A stretch of 64,000 nucleotides of DNA from Luminiphilus sp. (GTDB lineage: Bacteria; Pseudomonadota; Gammaproteobacteria; Pseudomonadales; Halieaceae). The first letter of the stretch is position 1, and each line of letters starts with the position of its first letter. Positions 1-9,444 of the stretch are shown here, one piece after another. A model generated the notes under the pieces. That model was not told where the DNA came from, ran no database searches, and saw only the letters and a program-made list of their open reading frames with translations. The DNA is taken from the NCBI GenBank assembly GCA_029253085.1, contig JAQXAF010000016.1:1-64000 (forward strand), given 5' to 3'. Position numbers and translations under genes: made by a program.

Positions 1-1
1 C

Positions 2-457
2 TCTGAAGCCATTATGTTCGGCTTTAATGTGCGCGCCGATTCGGGTGCGCGTCGACTTGCAGAGCAGGAAGGCGTGGAGGTTCGCTATTACAAAGTGATT
101 TATGACTTAATTGATGATGTCAGATCGGCGCTCAGTGGTTTGTTGTCGCCAGAGCTTCGTGAAGAAATCATCGGTATTGCTGAGGTCCGGGACGTGTTCC
201 GGTCGCCAAAGTTTGGTCAAATCGCTGGCTGTATGGTGACCGAGGGAACCGTGTATCGCGCTAAGCCTATTCGAGTGCTTCGGGACAATATTGTTATTTA
301 TGAAGGTGAGCTCGAGTCACTCAGGCGCTTCAAAGACGATGCGAGCGAAGTCCGCAATGGTGTGGAGTGTGGTATTGGTGTGAAAAACTATACCGACGTT
401 AAAGTAGGTGACCTCATTGAAGTCTTTGACGTCAACGAGATCGCACGATCACTCTGA
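2..457 (+). CDS. infB: Translation initiation factor IF-2, C-terminal fragment
   Basis: This is the last ~151 codons of IF-2, the GTPase that places initiator fMet-tRNA on the 30S subunit. The reading frame is open to the left edge, so the gene is cut by the window, and the GTPase domain lies outside. The visible part matches domains III-IV: the segment beginning [15 protein letters not shown], then the [17 protein letters not shown] stretch, and a C-terminal beta-barrel ending near [15 protein letters not shown]. Its TGA stop directly abuts rbfA, in the usual nusA-infB-rbfA-truB order, so all are probably on one transcript. Confidence 0.97.
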   Translation, partial: SEAIMFGFNVRADSGARRLAEQEGVEVRYYKVIYDLIDDVRSALSGLLSPELREEIIGIAEVRDVFRSPKFGQIAGCMVTEGTVYRAKPIRVLRDNIVIYEGELESLRRFKDDASEVRNGVECGIGVKNYTDVKVGDLIEVFDVNEIARSL

Positions 458-463
458 TTGCCT

Positions 464-862
464 GTGGCTAAAGATTACAGTCGGACGCAACGTATTGGGG
501 ATTCTTTGCAGCAGGAGCTTGCTCGATTGCTGCAATTCACCCTCAGTGACCCTCGCCTAAAAATGGTGAGCGTGACGGGGGTTGATGTCAGTCGTGACCT
601 CTCCCATGCAAAGGTGTTTTTTACGCAGATGGGCGTCGACGATGCGCAGGCGGCCGCGGCGACCACCGCTGCGTTAGATCGTGCCAGCGGCTTCTTGCGA
701 TCAGAGATTGCAAGGACGGCAACACTGCGCACAGTGCCTAAATTACGCTTCTGCTTTGACGAGAGCGTTGGGCGTGGTCGAGCTATGGAGGCCCTCATAC
801 GCGATGTTCGAGCTGCAGACGGTGAGCTCGGTGATCAGCCAGACAGCCCAGAGGGTGATTAG
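464..862 (+). CDS. rbfA: Ribosome-binding factor A
   Basis: RbfA is a small KH-type 30S maturation factor that binds helix 1 of 16S rRNA and is needed at low temperature. The product (about 132 aa) carries the usual SRTQRIGDSLQQELARLL opening and the later FDESVGRGRAMEALIRDV segment. An in-frame TTG at 458 abuts the infB stop, but GTG at 464 gives the N-terminus MAKDYSRTQRIG, which matches family members better, so I use it. The C-terminus is acidic. It is followed two bases later by truB, which implies translational coupling. Confidence 0.95.
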   Translation: MAKDYSRTQRIGDSLQQELARLLQFTLSDPRLKMVSVTGVDVSRDLSHAKVFFTQMGVDDAQAAAATTAALDRASGFLRSEIARTATLRTVPKLRFCFDESVGRGRAMEALIRDVRAADGELGDQPDSPEGD

Positions 863-864
863 CG

Positions 865-1788
865 GTGGCAAGGCGGCGGCGGGGTCGTCCCGTCAATGGG
901 ATTTTAATCCTGGATAAGCCCCTGGGCCTAACATCAAACGCCGCACTGCAAACCTGTAAACGCTTATTTGATGCCGCTAAAGCCGGCCATACGGGCAGTT
1001 TAGACCCACTGGCGACAGGGGTTCTACCGCTGTGCTTTGGAGAGGCCACTAAATTCTCACAGTTTGTGCTGGATGCCGACAAGGCCTATACCAGCACTTT
1101 CGTATTGGGCGTTGGTACCGACACCCTGGACGTGGAGGGTGAAATTACGGCAAGAGCCGATGCCTGCGCCGTCGATGAAAGCACTGTGAGAAAGGCGATG
1201 TCGACGCTGACTGGCGCTATTGAGCAGGTGCCACCCATGTATTCGGCCATAAAGCGTAATGGCCAGCCGCTCTACAAGCTGGCTAGGCAAGGCGTAGAAG
1301 TGGAGCGTGCCTCGCGCCTTGTGACTATTCATGAATTTGAGTGTCTGGCCTTTCGGCCCGGTGCGGCTGCCGAGGTCGATGTAGCAGTTCGCTGTTCCAA
1401 GGGCACCTATATTCGTAGTTTGGCTGAGGCTTTGGGTGAAAAAATGGGGCTGCCAGCACACGTTGGTGCTCTGCGGCGCACTTTGGCCGGCCCCTACGCG
1501 TTGCAGGAGTCCATTTCTCTTGGGAGGCTCGAACAAGTAGCCGTCACTGCGGCAGAGAGCTTAGACGGCTTCTTGTGTCCAATGGACGGGCCTTTACAAG
1601 CATTGCCCTCAGTAATCTTGGTTGAGTCCTCCACTTTTTACTTACAAAGAGGTCAGCCCGTGCTGGTGCCAAATGCCCCTAAAAATGGTATAGTCAGGCT
1701 GTACGCAGCGGATAAACGCTTTCTCGGCATCGGTGAAGTACTCGATGACGGGCGTGTTGCGCCGCGCAGACTTGTGAACGATTCCTAG
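865..1788 (+). CDS. truB: tRNA pseudouridine(55) synthase TruB
   Basis: TruB isomerises U55 in the T-loop of tRNAs. The 307-aa product has the catalytic motif [13 protein letters not shown] with the nucleophilic Asp near residue 47, the [10 protein letters not shown] segment, and the [16 protein letters not shown] motif typical of the TruB family. A C-terminal PUA-like part follows from about residue 245. The start is GTG two bases after the rbfA stop. The very basic N-terminus ([12 protein letters not shown]) is common in the family. It closes the infB-rbfA-truB part of the operon; rpsO follows after a 104-bp leader. Confidence 0.96.
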   Translation: MARRRRGRPVNGILILDKPLGLTSNAALQTCKRLFDAAKAGHTGSLDPLATGVLPLCFGEATKFSQFVLDADKAYTSTFVLGVGTDTLDVEGEITARADACAVDESTVRKAMSTLTGAIEQVPPMYSAIKRNGQPLYKLARQGVEVERASRLVTIHEFECLAFRPGAAAEVDVAVRCSKGTYIRSLAEALGEKMGLPAHVGALRRTLAGPYALQESISLGRLEQVAVTAAESLDGFLCPMDGPLQALPSVILVESSTFYLQRGQPVLVPNAPKNGIVRLYAADKRFLGIGEVLDDGRVAPRRLVNDS

Positions 1789-1833
1789 TATCTACGCAAG
1801 AGACTCTACGCAAGAACGGATTTCATAACGGAC

Positions 1834-1879
1834 CTGTCTGTAAACCTGCACGGACAGAGCCCTATCTTACAAGCAGGTT
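1834..1879 (+). promoter_or_regulatory. Predicted rpsO leader pseudoknot (candidate S15 operator)
   Basis: Stem 1 pairs CTGTC (1834-1838) with GACAG (1853-1857). Its loop contains AACCTGC (1843-1849), which is perfectly complementary to GCAGGTT (1873-1879), directly before the GGAG ribosome-binding site at 1880-1883. This is an H-type pseudoknot reaching the ribosome-binding site. In E. coli, S15 represses its own translation through a pseudoknot at the same place, so an autoregulatory operator is a reasonable inference. A direct repeat CTACGCAAGA lies just upstream (1792-1801 and 1806-1815). Confidence 0.55.
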
Positions 1880-1892
1880 GGAGAAAAAAACT

Positions 1893-2162
1893 ATGGCTTT
1901 AGATGCAGCCACGAAGGCCCAAATTGTCACCGACTATAAGCAGTCAGACGGCGATACGGGTTCCCCAGAAGTGCAAGTAGCACTGCTCACTGCAAATATT
2001 GAACAGTTGCAATCCCACTTCAAAGAGCACGCACAAGATCACCATTCTCGGCGTGGCCTCATTCGTATGGTCAACCAGCGTAGGAAACTACTGGATTACC
2101 TGAAAAGCAAAGACACGGCACGCTATGCAAATTTGATTAAGCGTCTCGGTCTGCGTCGGTAA
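1893..2162 (+). CDS. rpsO: 30S ribosomal protein S15
   Basis: S15 is a primary 16S rRNA-binding protein of the 30S platform and contributes to intersubunit bridge B4. The 89-aa product matches the family over its whole length, including [14 protein letters not shown], the [15 protein letters not shown] rRNA-binding helix and the ending [12 protein letters not shown] at 1893 is chosen over the in-frame TTG at 1878 because GGAG at 1880-1883 is well spaced for it and the product then begins MALDAATK. It is followed by a strong terminator and then pnp, the standard rpsO-pnp order. Its leader may be autoregulatory. Confidence 0.98.
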   Translation: MALDAATKAQIVTDYKQSDGDTGSPEVQVALLTANIEQLQSHFKEHAQDHHSRRGLIRMVNQRRKLLDYLKSKDTARYANLIKRLGLRR

Positions 2163-2175
2163 AGACCATTTTTTT

Positions 2176-2198
2176 GGCCGGCCAACGCCGGCCTTTTT
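2176..2198 (+). terminator. Rho-independent terminator after rpsO
   Basis: A perfect 7-bp GC stem, GGCCGGC (2176-2182) and GCCGGCC (2187-2193), with a 4-base loop, is followed by five Ts. It lies 14 bases after the rpsO stop. As in other rpsO-pnp loci it probably attenuates rather than fully blocks read-through into pnp, which starts only 18 bases further on. Confidence 0.9.
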
Positions 2199-2216
2199 AT
2201 TTGTTGGAGAAAGTTA

Positions 2217-4361
2217 GTGAATGTAGTCAAAAAAACATTCCAGTATGGTGACCATGAGATCACTCTGGAAACAGGTCGTATTGCGCGGCAGGCGAGCGGT
2301 GCCGTTATGGTTACCATGGGAAATACCAGTGTTTTGTGCACTGTTGTTGCGGCGCGAGAAATGCGCGCTGGACAAGATTTTTTCCCGCTGTCGGTTCATT
2401 ACATCGAGAAAAGGTACGCAGTAGGAAAGATTCCGGGCGGCTTCTTCAAGCGCGAAGCGCGTCCTAGTGAGAAAGAAACGCTCACTTCACGCCTAATTGA
2501 TCGGCCTGTTCGTCCGCTGTTCCCAAATGGGTTTATGAATGAAGTGCAGGTGGTTTGTACCGTGATGTCGGCTGACAGTGAAACTGACCCCGATATACCT
2601 GCGATGATTGGTACATCAGCGGCATTGGCGATCTCAGGCTGCCCCTTTAACGGTCCTATTGGCGGTGCCCGGGTTGGCTTTACCGAGGCGAAGGGTTACT
2701 TGCTGAACCCAAGCTACAGTGCACTGAAGAGTAGCCAGCTCGATATGGTTGTTGCCGGCACCTCTGAAGCCGTTTTGATGGTTGAGTCCGAGGCTCAGGA
2801 GCTGAGTGAAGATCAGATGCTGGGTGCGGTGTTATTTGCCCATCAAGAAATGCAAACAGTCATCAAGGCAATCAGTGAATTGGTTGAAGAAGCAGGCAAG
2901 CCACGCTGGGAATGGTCTGCGGCACCTGTTGACGAGGCCTTAAAGGCGGCTGTTGAAGGTGAAGCTAAATCTGGCTTGGGTGAAGCGTACCGAATCACAG
3001 AGAAAGCCGCGCGTTACGAGCGTGTTGGCGAGGTCAGAGACGCCACGATTGCGGCACTCGTTGTGGAAGGCGGGCCGTCCAAAGATGACGTTAAGGATCA
3101 ATTTAAAGCCCTTGAGAAGAACATTGTTCGCCAGCGCATCATCAGTGGCGAACCCCGTATTGACGGACGCGACGGACGGACAGTTAGGCCCATCGTCTGT
3201 GAGGTCGATGTGCTGGACAAGGCGCACGGATCGGCTTTGTTTACCCGTGGTGAAACGCAGGCCATTGGCGCTGTGACACTGGGCTCCAGTCGTGATGCGC
3301 AAATTATCGACGCACTGGAAGGTGAGCGCCGCGATCCCTTTATGTTGCATTACAACTTCCCTCCTTACTCTGTAGGTGAGGCCGGCCGTATTGGGTTTAC
3401 TAGCCGACGCGAAATTGGCCATGGTCGCCTGGCTCGACGGGGTCTTGCTGCAACATTGCCCACGGAAGAGGAATTTCCTTACACCGTGCGCGTTGTGTCG
3501 GAAATCACTGAATCCAATGGTTCTAGCTCTATGGCATCTGTTTGTGTTGGCTCATTGGCCATGATGGCCGCAGGCGTGCCCGTAAAGGCCCCCGTAGCAG
3601 GTATCGCCATGGGTTTGGTGAAAGAAGGCAACAATTTTGCGGTCCTTACGGATATTCTTGGCGATGAAGACCACCTTGGTGATATGGACTTCAAGGTAGC
3701 CGGCACATCAGGGGGTATTACCGCACTCCAGATGGATATCAAGATCGAAGGTATCAACGAGCAAATCATGGAGATTGCCCTTGAGCAGGCTATGCAGGCT
3801 CGATTGCATATCTTAGGACAGATGAACTCAGTCTTGGCGGCACCTCGCGAGATCGTGTCAGAAAATGCGCCCAGCATGGTGCAGCTGAAAATTGATTCAG
3901 ACAAGATACGAGACATCATTGGTAAGGGTGGGGCAACGATACGTTCCATCACTGAAGAGTCCGGCGCGACCGTTGATATCGAAGATGACGGTACAGTGAA
4001 AGTCTTCGGTGTCACTAAAGAGTCTCGTGATCACGCGGTCAACGCGATTATGGCGATTACCGCTGAAGCTGAAGTGGGTGCAATCTACGAAGGGACTATT
4101 GCGCGCATCGTCGACTTCGGAGCATTTGTCACTATTTTACCGGGCAAAGATGGTTTGGTACATATTTCGCAGATCGCTGAAGAGCGTGTTGAGAATGTCA
4201 CTGACTACTTAAAGGAAGGTGAGACGGTTCGAGTTAAGGTACTCGACGTTGATCAACGTGGTCGTATTAAGCTTTCTATTAAAGAGGTTGCTGCTGACGA
4301 GGGTACTGACGCCGCCGAGGCTGTGGTAGAAGCTGAGCCTGAGAATCTTTCAGGGGAGTAA
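2217..4361 (+). CDS. pnp: Polyribonucleotide nucleotidyltransferase (PNPase)
   Basis: PNPase is the phosphorolytic 3'-5' exoribonuclease of mRNA turnover and part of the degradosome in many gammaproteobacteria. The 714-aa product has two RNase PH-like domains (about 1-225 and 320-545) joined by a helical linker, a KH domain with [13 protein letters not shown] near residue 566, and an S1 domain (about 620-690) with the [21 protein letters not shown] stretch. The start is GTG with GGAG at 2206-2209. The acidic tail is typical. It is probably transcribed by read-through from rpsO and ends at a shared terminator. Confidence 0.98.
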   Translation: MNVVKKTFQYGDHEITLETGRIARQASGAVMVTMGNTSVLCTVVAAREMRAGQDFFPLSVHYIEKRYAVGKIPGGFFKREARPSEKETLTSRLIDRPVRPLFPNGFMNEVQVVCTVMSADSETDPDIPAMIGTSAALAISGCPFNGPIGGARVGFTEAKGYLLNPSYSALKSSQLDMVVAGTSEAVLMVESEAQELSEDQMLGAVLFAHQEMQTVIKAISELVEEAGKPRWEWSAAPVDEALKAAVEGEAKSGLGEAYRITEKAARYERVGEVRDATIAALVVEGGPSKDDVKDQFKALEKNIVRQRIISGEPRIDGRDGRTVRPIVCEVDVLDKAHGSALFTRGETQAIGAVTLGSSRDAQIIDALEGERRDPFMLHYNFPPYSVGEAGRIGFTSRREIGHGRLARRGLAATLPTEEEFPYTVRVVSEITESNGSSSMASVCVGSLAMMAAGVPVKAPVAGIAMGLVKEGNNFAVLTDILGDEDHLGDMDFKVAGTSGGITALQMDIKIEGINEQIMEIALEQAMQARLHILGQMNSVLAAPREIVSENAPSMVQLKIDSDKIRDIIGKGGATIRSITEESGATVDIEDDGTVKVFGVTKESRDHAVNAIMAITAEAEVGAIYEGTIARIVDFGAFVTILPGKDGLVHISQIAEERVENVTDYLKEGETVRVKVLDVDQRGRIKLSIKEVAADEGTDAAEAVVEAEPENLSGE

Positions 4362-4377
4362 ATGCTTTGGTACCGCT

Positions 4378-4407
4378 AAAAACCGCGACATGTCGCGGTT
4401 TTTTTTG
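4378..4407. terminator. Bidirectional terminator between pnp and acs
   Basis: The 20-base palindrome at 4381-4400 (AACCGCGA, CATG, TCGCGGTT) is flanked by As on the left and a run of Ts on the right (4401-4406). It can therefore act as a rho-independent terminator for rightward pnp and for leftward acs, which converge here. Confidence 0.88.
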
Positions 4408-4446
4408 CGCCGCGATTTCTTCCTGCGGGGTAGTCAGCAGATACTC

Positions 4447-6393
4447 TCAACTGGGCGTAGAGCCGGTGTCTCTTTGTGTCACTAGATCTTTGACCACCGA
4501 AGGGTCGGCTAATGTTGAGATATCGCCGAGGTTGTCAAAATCGCGTTCCGCGATTTTTCTGAGAATCCGCCGCATAATTTTTCCTGAGCGGGTTTTTGGC
4601 AGCCCCGGTGCCCATTGAATGATGTCGGGTTTGGCAATGGGTCCTATCTCTTTGACGCAAAGTTGGATTAATTCTGCTTTTAAATCATCACTGGCCGTTA
4701 CGCCTGTTTTAGGGGTGACATAGGCATAAATACCTTGCCCCTTGATGTCGTGGGGAAATCCAACGACTGCAGATTCCGCAATGTCAGGATGTTCTCCGAG
4801 GGCGGCTTCCACCTCTGCTGTCCCCATACGGTGTCCCGACACATTGAGGACGTCATCAACTCGCCCCGTGATCCGGTAATAGCCCTCTGCGTCTCTAAGC
4901 GCGCCATCGCCGGTGAAATAATAGCCTTCATAAGTACTGAAATAGGTATCGAGCATGCGTTGGTGATCGTTGTATACCGAGCGTATTTGTCCCGGCCATG
5001 AGCGTTTTATCGCTAGATAACCTGCAGCCTCACCCTCAAGTTCCTGGCCGTTTTCATCGAGTAGCACGGGCTCAACGCCAAAAAATGGGAAGCTCGCAAA
5101 GCCGGGTTTGAGGGCGTGGGCCCCCGGTAGCGGTGTGATCATGATGCCCCCGGTCTCAGTTTGCCACCAGGTATCGACGATCGGGCAACGGCCATCGCCT
5201 ACAATCTTGTGATACCACTCCCAGGCTTCGGGATTGATGGGCTCACCGACAGAGCCCAGAACGCGTAATGTTTTTCTGGAGTGACGGGTCACCCACTCAT
5301 CCCCCATTCCCATCAATGCACGAATGGCAGTCGGGGCGGTAAAAAATAAATTCACCGAATGTTTTTCTATCACTTGCCAAAATCGACCTGCATCAGGATA
5401 GGTGGGAATTCCCTCGAAAATGACCGACGTCGCACCGTTGGCGAGGGGGCCATAGACAATATAGGTGTGGCCCGTCACCCAGCCCACGTCGGCGGTACAC
5501 CACCATATATCACCAGGCTGATAGTCAAAAACATAGCGAAAGGTCATGGCTGCTTGAAGCAGATAGCCGCCGGTTGTGTGAAGTACCCCTTTAGGTTTAC
5601 CCGTGGAGCCTGAGGTATACAAAATAAAGAGTGGATCTTCTGCATCCATTGCTTCGGGCGCGCATTCAACGTCAGCAGCCCGGCAAGCCGTGGCGTAATC
5701 CACATCACGGTCGCCTTGCCAGTCGACATCGGCCCCGGTGTGCGCTACCACAATGACGGAGCTCACGCCGCCGCAGCTTTTCAATGCGGCATCGACATTG
5801 GCCTTGAGAGGTACTTTGCGTCCCCCACGAACGCCTTCGTCTGCGGTGATCACCAGCGCGCAGTCGGAATCGTTGATCCGATTCAGCAGTGCTTCAGGAG
5901 AAAAACCACCAAACACCACGGAGTGGACAGCCCCAATTCGGGCACAGGCCAGCATGGCATAGGTCGCCTCGGGTATCATCGGCATGTAGATACAGACACG
6001 ATCGCCCCGCCCAATACCTCGTGCCTTAAGGACGTTAGCTAGGCGACAAACTGCGTCTTTCAATTCTTGATAATTGATGTGCCGGCTGCTTGCGGGATCA
6101 TCGCCCTCCCATATAAATGCCGTCTGCTTAGCGCGCTCCGGCAGATGCCTATCGATGCAGTTGACCGAGACGTTAAGTTTGCCACCGACAAACCAATGGG
6201 CCTTCCCGGTAGTGAGGTCTGAATCGACAACCTGAATCCAGGGTGAATCCCATACCAAAAACTCTCGAGCGCGGTCTGCCCAAAATCTCGAGGGATCGTC
6301 AAGGGATTCCCGATACCACTGTTCATACATTTCGGAACTGATATGTGCCTTGGAAAAGCTAGCAGGTACCGGGTATAGGGGGTGCTCAGACAT
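4447..6393 (-). CDS. acs: Acetyl-CoA synthetase (AMP-forming)
   Basis: Acs converts acetate, ATP and CoA to acetyl-CoA via acetyl-AMP. The product of about 648 aa has the adenylation P-loop [11 protein letters not shown] near residue 260, WWQTETGG, the hinge region [14 protein letters not shown] and the C-terminal [12 protein letters not shown] whose lysine is the usual acetylation control site. ATG at 6393 gives [10 protein letters not shown], like family members; an open frame extends 40 codons further upstream but lacks family similarity. A divergent two-subunit symporter lies on the other side of the intergenic region, which suggests joint acetate scavenging. Confidence 0.97.
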   Translation of the reverse strand: MSEHPLYPVPASFSKAHISSEMYEQWYRESLDDPSRFWADRAREFLVWDSPWIQVVDSDLTTGKAHWFVGGKLNVSVNCIDRHLPERAKQTAFIWEGDDPASSRHINYQELKDAVCRLANVLKARGIGRGDRVCIYMPMIPEATYAMLACARIGAVHSVVFGGFSPEALLNRINDSDCALVITADEGVRGGRKVPLKANVDAALKSCGGVSSVIVVAHTGADVDWQGDRDVDYATACRAADVECAPEAMDAEDPLFILYTSGSTGKPKGVLHTTGGYLLQAAMTFRYVFDYQPGDIWWCTADVGWVTGHTYIVYGPLANGATSVIFEGIPTYPDAGRFWQVIEKHSVNLFFTAPTAIRALMGMGDEWVTRHSRKTLRVLGSVGEPINPEAWEWYHKIVGDGRCPIVDTWWQTETGGIMITPLPGAHALKPGFASFPFFGVEPVLLDENGQELEGEAAGYLAIKRSWPGQIRSVYNDHQRMLDTYFSTYEGYYFTGDGALRDAEGYYRITGRVDDVLNVSGHRMGTAEVEAALGEHPDIAESAVVGFPHDIKGQGIYAYVTPKTGVTASDDLKAELIQLCVKEIGPIAKPDIIQWAPGLPKTRSGKIMRRILRKIAERDFDNLGDISTLADPSVVKDLVTQRDTGSTPS

Positions 6394-6942
6394 ACTGTAT
6401 TGCTCTTGTGGAGGACAGCCAGAAACTACAGAGCCTAGTCTACTCTTAGTGGGATCAATGCTGAAGCCGACCGGTCCTTTCTGGAAATTGATAGGGTGCG
6501 TCAAAGCTACCATTATGGCTCTGGGTTGTTACCGTGCTGAGCCAGTGGCGGACTAAAAGTAAAGGTTCTCAATGCATGAAATGGCCATTTAGTGCTGAGT
6601 TTTAAATTTTTCAAAATCATGCGTGTTAGCGCGTCAATGCTAGAGGCATTGAGCCCATCGCTGGGGGCGTTGGAAGATGTTTAGAGGCGCAACTGTTTGC
6701 ATGAAAGCCGGTGCGGTTAGGCCCGTGCAAGACAGGCGCCGCAACCCAGTCGCCAGAATATTGGGTCTCAGAATATTCCAGTTTTGATGTTGCCCAGTGG
6801 CATCATGACCTTTCGGTTAGGAGTATATTTGCTTGGCCAAGCGACTTGATAATGGAGATTCAGGTAGTCTTAGCCGAGTGACGTTTTCTGTCTGTTATAA
6901 ATTGAAGTGATACAAGCAACTAAGCGTTGAGGGATGCGAACT
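6394..6942. other. Divergent acs / symporter control region with structured segments
   Basis: This 549-bp gap separates two divergent transcripts and holds no convincing gene. It contains a perfect 7-bp hairpin (TCAATGC 6634-6640, GCATTGA 6646-6652), a longer structured segment around 6696-6768, and a direct repeat AGAATATT (6755-6762 and 6770-6777). Promoters for both sides must lie here, but I cannot assign -35/-10 elements with confidence. Confidence 0.6.
6696..6768 (+). promoter_or_regulatory. Structured leader segment with weak cobalamin-riboswitch resemblance
   Basis: In order on the plus strand are GAAAGCCGGTGCGG, CCGCAAC and GCCAGAATA, which resemble three conserved boxes of AdoCbl riboswitches at roughly the right spacing for the first two. 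TTGCATG pairs with CGTGCAA (one wobble) and ACCCA with TGGGT. The usual GGGAA box is altered and the variable arms before the last box are missing. It may be a degenerate remnant or a coincidence. No B12 gene follows; the symporter starts about 175 bp downstream. Confidence 0.2.
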
Positions 6943-7209
6943 ATGAGTCAGTTATCGGAAGCGCAGGCTGAGCAATACTGGAAACGTAATCGGAGTTTGA
7001 TGATTCGCTTAATGATCATTTGGTTTGTGGTCAGTTTTGGTTGCGGGATTTTATGGGTCGACACGCTCAACCTTATTCAGATAGGTGGATATAAATTGGG
7101 TTTTTGGTTTGCACAGCAAGGCTCTATCTTTATTTTTATTGGTTTGATTTTTTATTACGTGGTGGCTATGGCCCGACTGGATCGTGAGTTTGGGGTGGAG
7201 GAAGACTGA
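6943..7209 (+). CDS. DUF4212 small subunit of a sodium/solute symporter
   Basis: This is an 88-aa membrane protein of the DUF4212 family, the small partner of SSS-family symporters. It begins MSQLSEAQAEQYWKRN, has two hydrophobic segments (about 22-44 and 55-76) around LGFWFAQQGSIFIF, and ends with the charged DREFGVEED tail typical of the family. ATG at 6943 is preferred over ATG at 6934 because GAGGG at 6929-6933 is correctly spaced only for the former. Its stop overlaps the start of the large subunit by one base, so the two are translationally coupled. Confidence 0.93.
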   Translation: MSQLSEAQAEQYWKRNRSLMIRLMIIWFVVSFGCGILWVDTLNLIQIGGYKLGFWFAQQGSIFIFIGLIFYYVVAMARLDREFGVEED

Positions 7210-8948
7210 TGGAATTGGCCACCATTACCTACATCGTCGTAGGTCTGAGCTTTGCGGTTTACATTGTTATTGCCATCGCGGCGCGGGCAGGCTCAACCCA
7301 AGAATTCTATGTGGCAGGTGGCGGCATACATCCAATTGCTAATGGTATGGCGACAGCAGCTGACTGGATGTCGGCGGCCTCTTTTATTTCTATGGCTGGG
7401 TTGATTGGAATCTCCTACAACGGTTACGGAGGTTCGGTTTTTCTCATGGGGTGGACCGGAGGCTACGTTATTCTTGCCATGCTCTTGGCACCCTACCTTC
7501 GCAAATATGGCAAGTTCACGGTGCCTGAATTTATCGGTGATCGTTATTACTCTGACACGGCGCGGGTGGTAGCGGTTATTTGTTTGATTTTATGTTCCGT
7601 GACCTATGTTATTGGGCAAATGAAGGGCATTGGCGTGGCGTTCTCCCGGTTTTTGGAGACAGACTACGAGACCGGGTTGTACACAGGCATGATTATTGTT
7701 TTTTTCTACGCTGTGTTGGGGGGCATGAAGGGCATTACTTACACTCAGATTGCCCAGTACGTTGTGCTCATTCTTGCCTACACGGTCCCGGCTATTTTTA
7801 TCAGCTTTCAGCTGACGGGCAACCCCATCCCCCAGCTGGGTTTGGGGAGTACCCTTGTTGGCAGTGATACTTTTTTGCTCGATAAACTCGATAGGGTGCT
7901 GCTGGAGACGGGCTTTAAGGAGTACACGACGTCGGTGCGGCTCAGCACGCTCAATATGTTTGCTTACACAGCATCTTTAATGATCGGCACTGCGGGTCTA
8001 CCCCATGTCATTATTCGGTTTTTTACGGTTCCCAAGGTGCGAGATGCGCGCAAGTCGGCTGGGTATGCGCTGGTCTTTATTGCGATTCTCTACACAACGG
8101 CTCCTGCAGTCGCGGCGATGGCTAGGCTTAATATTATGCAGACTATCGAGCCCAGTCCGGGACAGCATGTGTTGATTGAGGAGCGTCCTCAATGGTTCAA
8201 AAATTGGGAGCAAACAGGCTTGTTGGCAATACAGGATAAAAACGGGGATGGACGTTTGCAATATGTGGCCGACCCACAGCGCAATGAATTAGTTAAGCTC
8301 GACAATGACATACTGGTGTTGGCCAACCCCGAGATCGCCCAACTACCCAATTGGATCATTGCGCTGGTGGCTGCGGGTGGTCTCGCCGCGGCACTTTCCA
8401 CCGCCGCGGGTTTGCTGCTGGCCATTTCCTCTGCGATCTCCCACGATTTACTAAAGAGCACGTTCTACCCGTCGATTTCTGAGCAGATGGAGCTTAATGC
8501 TTCCCGGGGGGCGATGGCTGTCGCTGTGCTAGGCGCGGGATATTTAGGGTTAAACCCCCCAGGCTTTGCGGCTGGGACCGTGGCATTAGCCTTTGGGCTC
8601 GCAGCGGCGTCTATTTTTCCGGCTTTAATGATGGGTATTTTTTCCAGTCGAGTCACTCGAGAGGGGGCGATTAGTGGCATGGTGATTGGGTTGGGCGTCA
8701 CTTTGTTCTACGTTTTCCAACATAAGGGCGTCATGTTTGTCGCTGAATGGCGGTTTTTTCCTGGCCTCGGCAAGAACTGGTTTTTCGGTATTGAGCCGAA
8801 TGCCTTTGGTTGTATCGGTGCCGCCGTTAATTTTATTGTTGCCCTGAGCGTGAGTCACCTGACCAGTGAGCCACCTGAGCGCGTTCGCAGGTTGGTGCAG
8901 GAGATCCGCATACCGGCGGGCTCAGTCACTGCGCCGGCTCAACACTAA
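7209..8948 (+). CDS. Sodium:solute symporter large subunit (SSS family, probable acetate/monocarboxylate uptake)
   Basis: The 579-aa product is a polytopic inner-membrane protein of the sodium/solute symporter superfamily, of the subgroup that pairs with DUF4212. About 13 membrane segments can be counted. The motif DWMSAASFISMAGLIG near residue 57 is typical of ActP-like members. A hydrophilic insert near residues 335-385 contains the EF-hand-like loop DKNGDGRLQY. Its position divergent from acs suggests acetate or another short carboxylate as substrate, but substrate is inference. It overlaps the DUF4212 gene by one base. Confidence 0.93.
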   Translation: MELATITYIVVGLSFAVYIVIAIAARAGSTQEFYVAGGGIHPIANGMATAADWMSAASFISMAGLIGISYNGYGGSVFLMGWTGGYVILAMLLAPYLRKYGKFTVPEFIGDRYYSDTARVVAVICLILCSVTYVIGQMKGIGVAFSRFLETDYETGLYTGMIIVFFYAVLGGMKGITYTQIAQYVVLILAYTVPAIFISFQLTGNPIPQLGLGSTLVGSDTFLLDKLDRVLLETGFKEYTTSVRLSTLNMFAYTASLMIGTAGLPHVIIRFFTVPKVRDARKSAGYALVFIAILYTTAPAVAAMARLNIMQTIEPSPGQHVLIEERPQWFKNWEQTGLLAIQDKNGDGRLQYVADPQRNELVKLDNDILVLANPEIAQLPNWIIALVAAGGLAAALSTAAGLLLAISSAISHDLLKSTFYPSISEQMELNASRGAMAVAVLGAGYLGLNPPGFAAGTVALAFGLAAASIFPALMMGIFSSRVTREGAISGMVIGLGVTLFYVFQHKGVMFVAEWRFFPGLGKNWFFGIEPNAFGCIGAAVNFIVALSVSHLTSEPPERVRRLVQEIRIPAGSVTAPAQH

Positions 8949-8976
8949 GCCCCAAACGTTTTTTCGGATGACTAAT

Positions 8977-9444
8977 ATGTCAATCATGACCAACAAGCAT
9001 GTTCTCGCTGCACTTTTAGTGGCGCCAATACTCGCCGTACTCGCTTGGTATGGTGCCGGGCAATTCACTGATGACGGAGAGCAACAGGCCGCCCCAGCAC
9101 AAGAGGGTACTTCCTACCCCTTAATTGAGCGTCCGGGCTGTCGCTATCCGGGGGGTAAATGTGGGTTGTCTAACGAAAGTTTTAGGTTGGCGATTGTCGT
9201 TCTGCCAACGGGGCAATTACGCATGACGTCTGCTGTGCCATTAGATTTTGTATTGGTTGGGCTGAAGTCTGCGGGTAACCAGGGCCCAGTGAAGGCCTCG
9301 TCGGTGTCAGCTGAACAGGATAGATGGGTTCATAACTTTGCCGTAATGCCGTCGAGTGAAGACCGGCTCAGAGTGGTAGCCGGTGTTAGTGGCGCTTCTA
9401 TGTTTGGTGAGGTCGCACTAACCTTTACGGAATCAAGCGATTAG
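8977..9444 (+). CDS. Conserved hypothetical membrane-anchored periplasmic protein
   Basis: I do not recognise a named family. The product (about 155 aa) has an N-terminal membrane segment (around residues 8-24, AALLVAPILAVLAWY) followed by a hydrophilic, presumably periplasmic domain. A recurrent-looking motif YPLIERPGCRYPGGKCGLSN carries two cysteines that could form a disulfide. ATG codons at 8968, 8977 and 8986 are all possible; GGA at 8966-8968 favours 8977. It follows the symporter by 28 bp and may be cotranscribed. Its stop overlaps the panC stop on the other strand by four bases. Confidence 0.7.
   Translation: MSIMTNKHVLAALLVAPILAVLAWYGAGQFTDDGEQQAAPAQEGTSYPLIERPGCRYPGGKCGLSNESFRLAIVVLPTGQLRMTSAVPLDFVLVGLKSAGNQGPVKASSVSAEQDRWVHNFAVMPSSEDRLRVVAGVSGASMFGEVALTFTESSD

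Noticed and set aside
4367-4618. Rightward open frame just after pnp
   Set aside because: It runs through the shared terminator hairpin and is antisense to the 3' end of acs.
6800-6860. Possible sigma-54 promoter (TTGGCCAAGCGACTTGAT) before the symporter
   Set aside because: The -12 element has GA instead of the essential GC at the required spacing.
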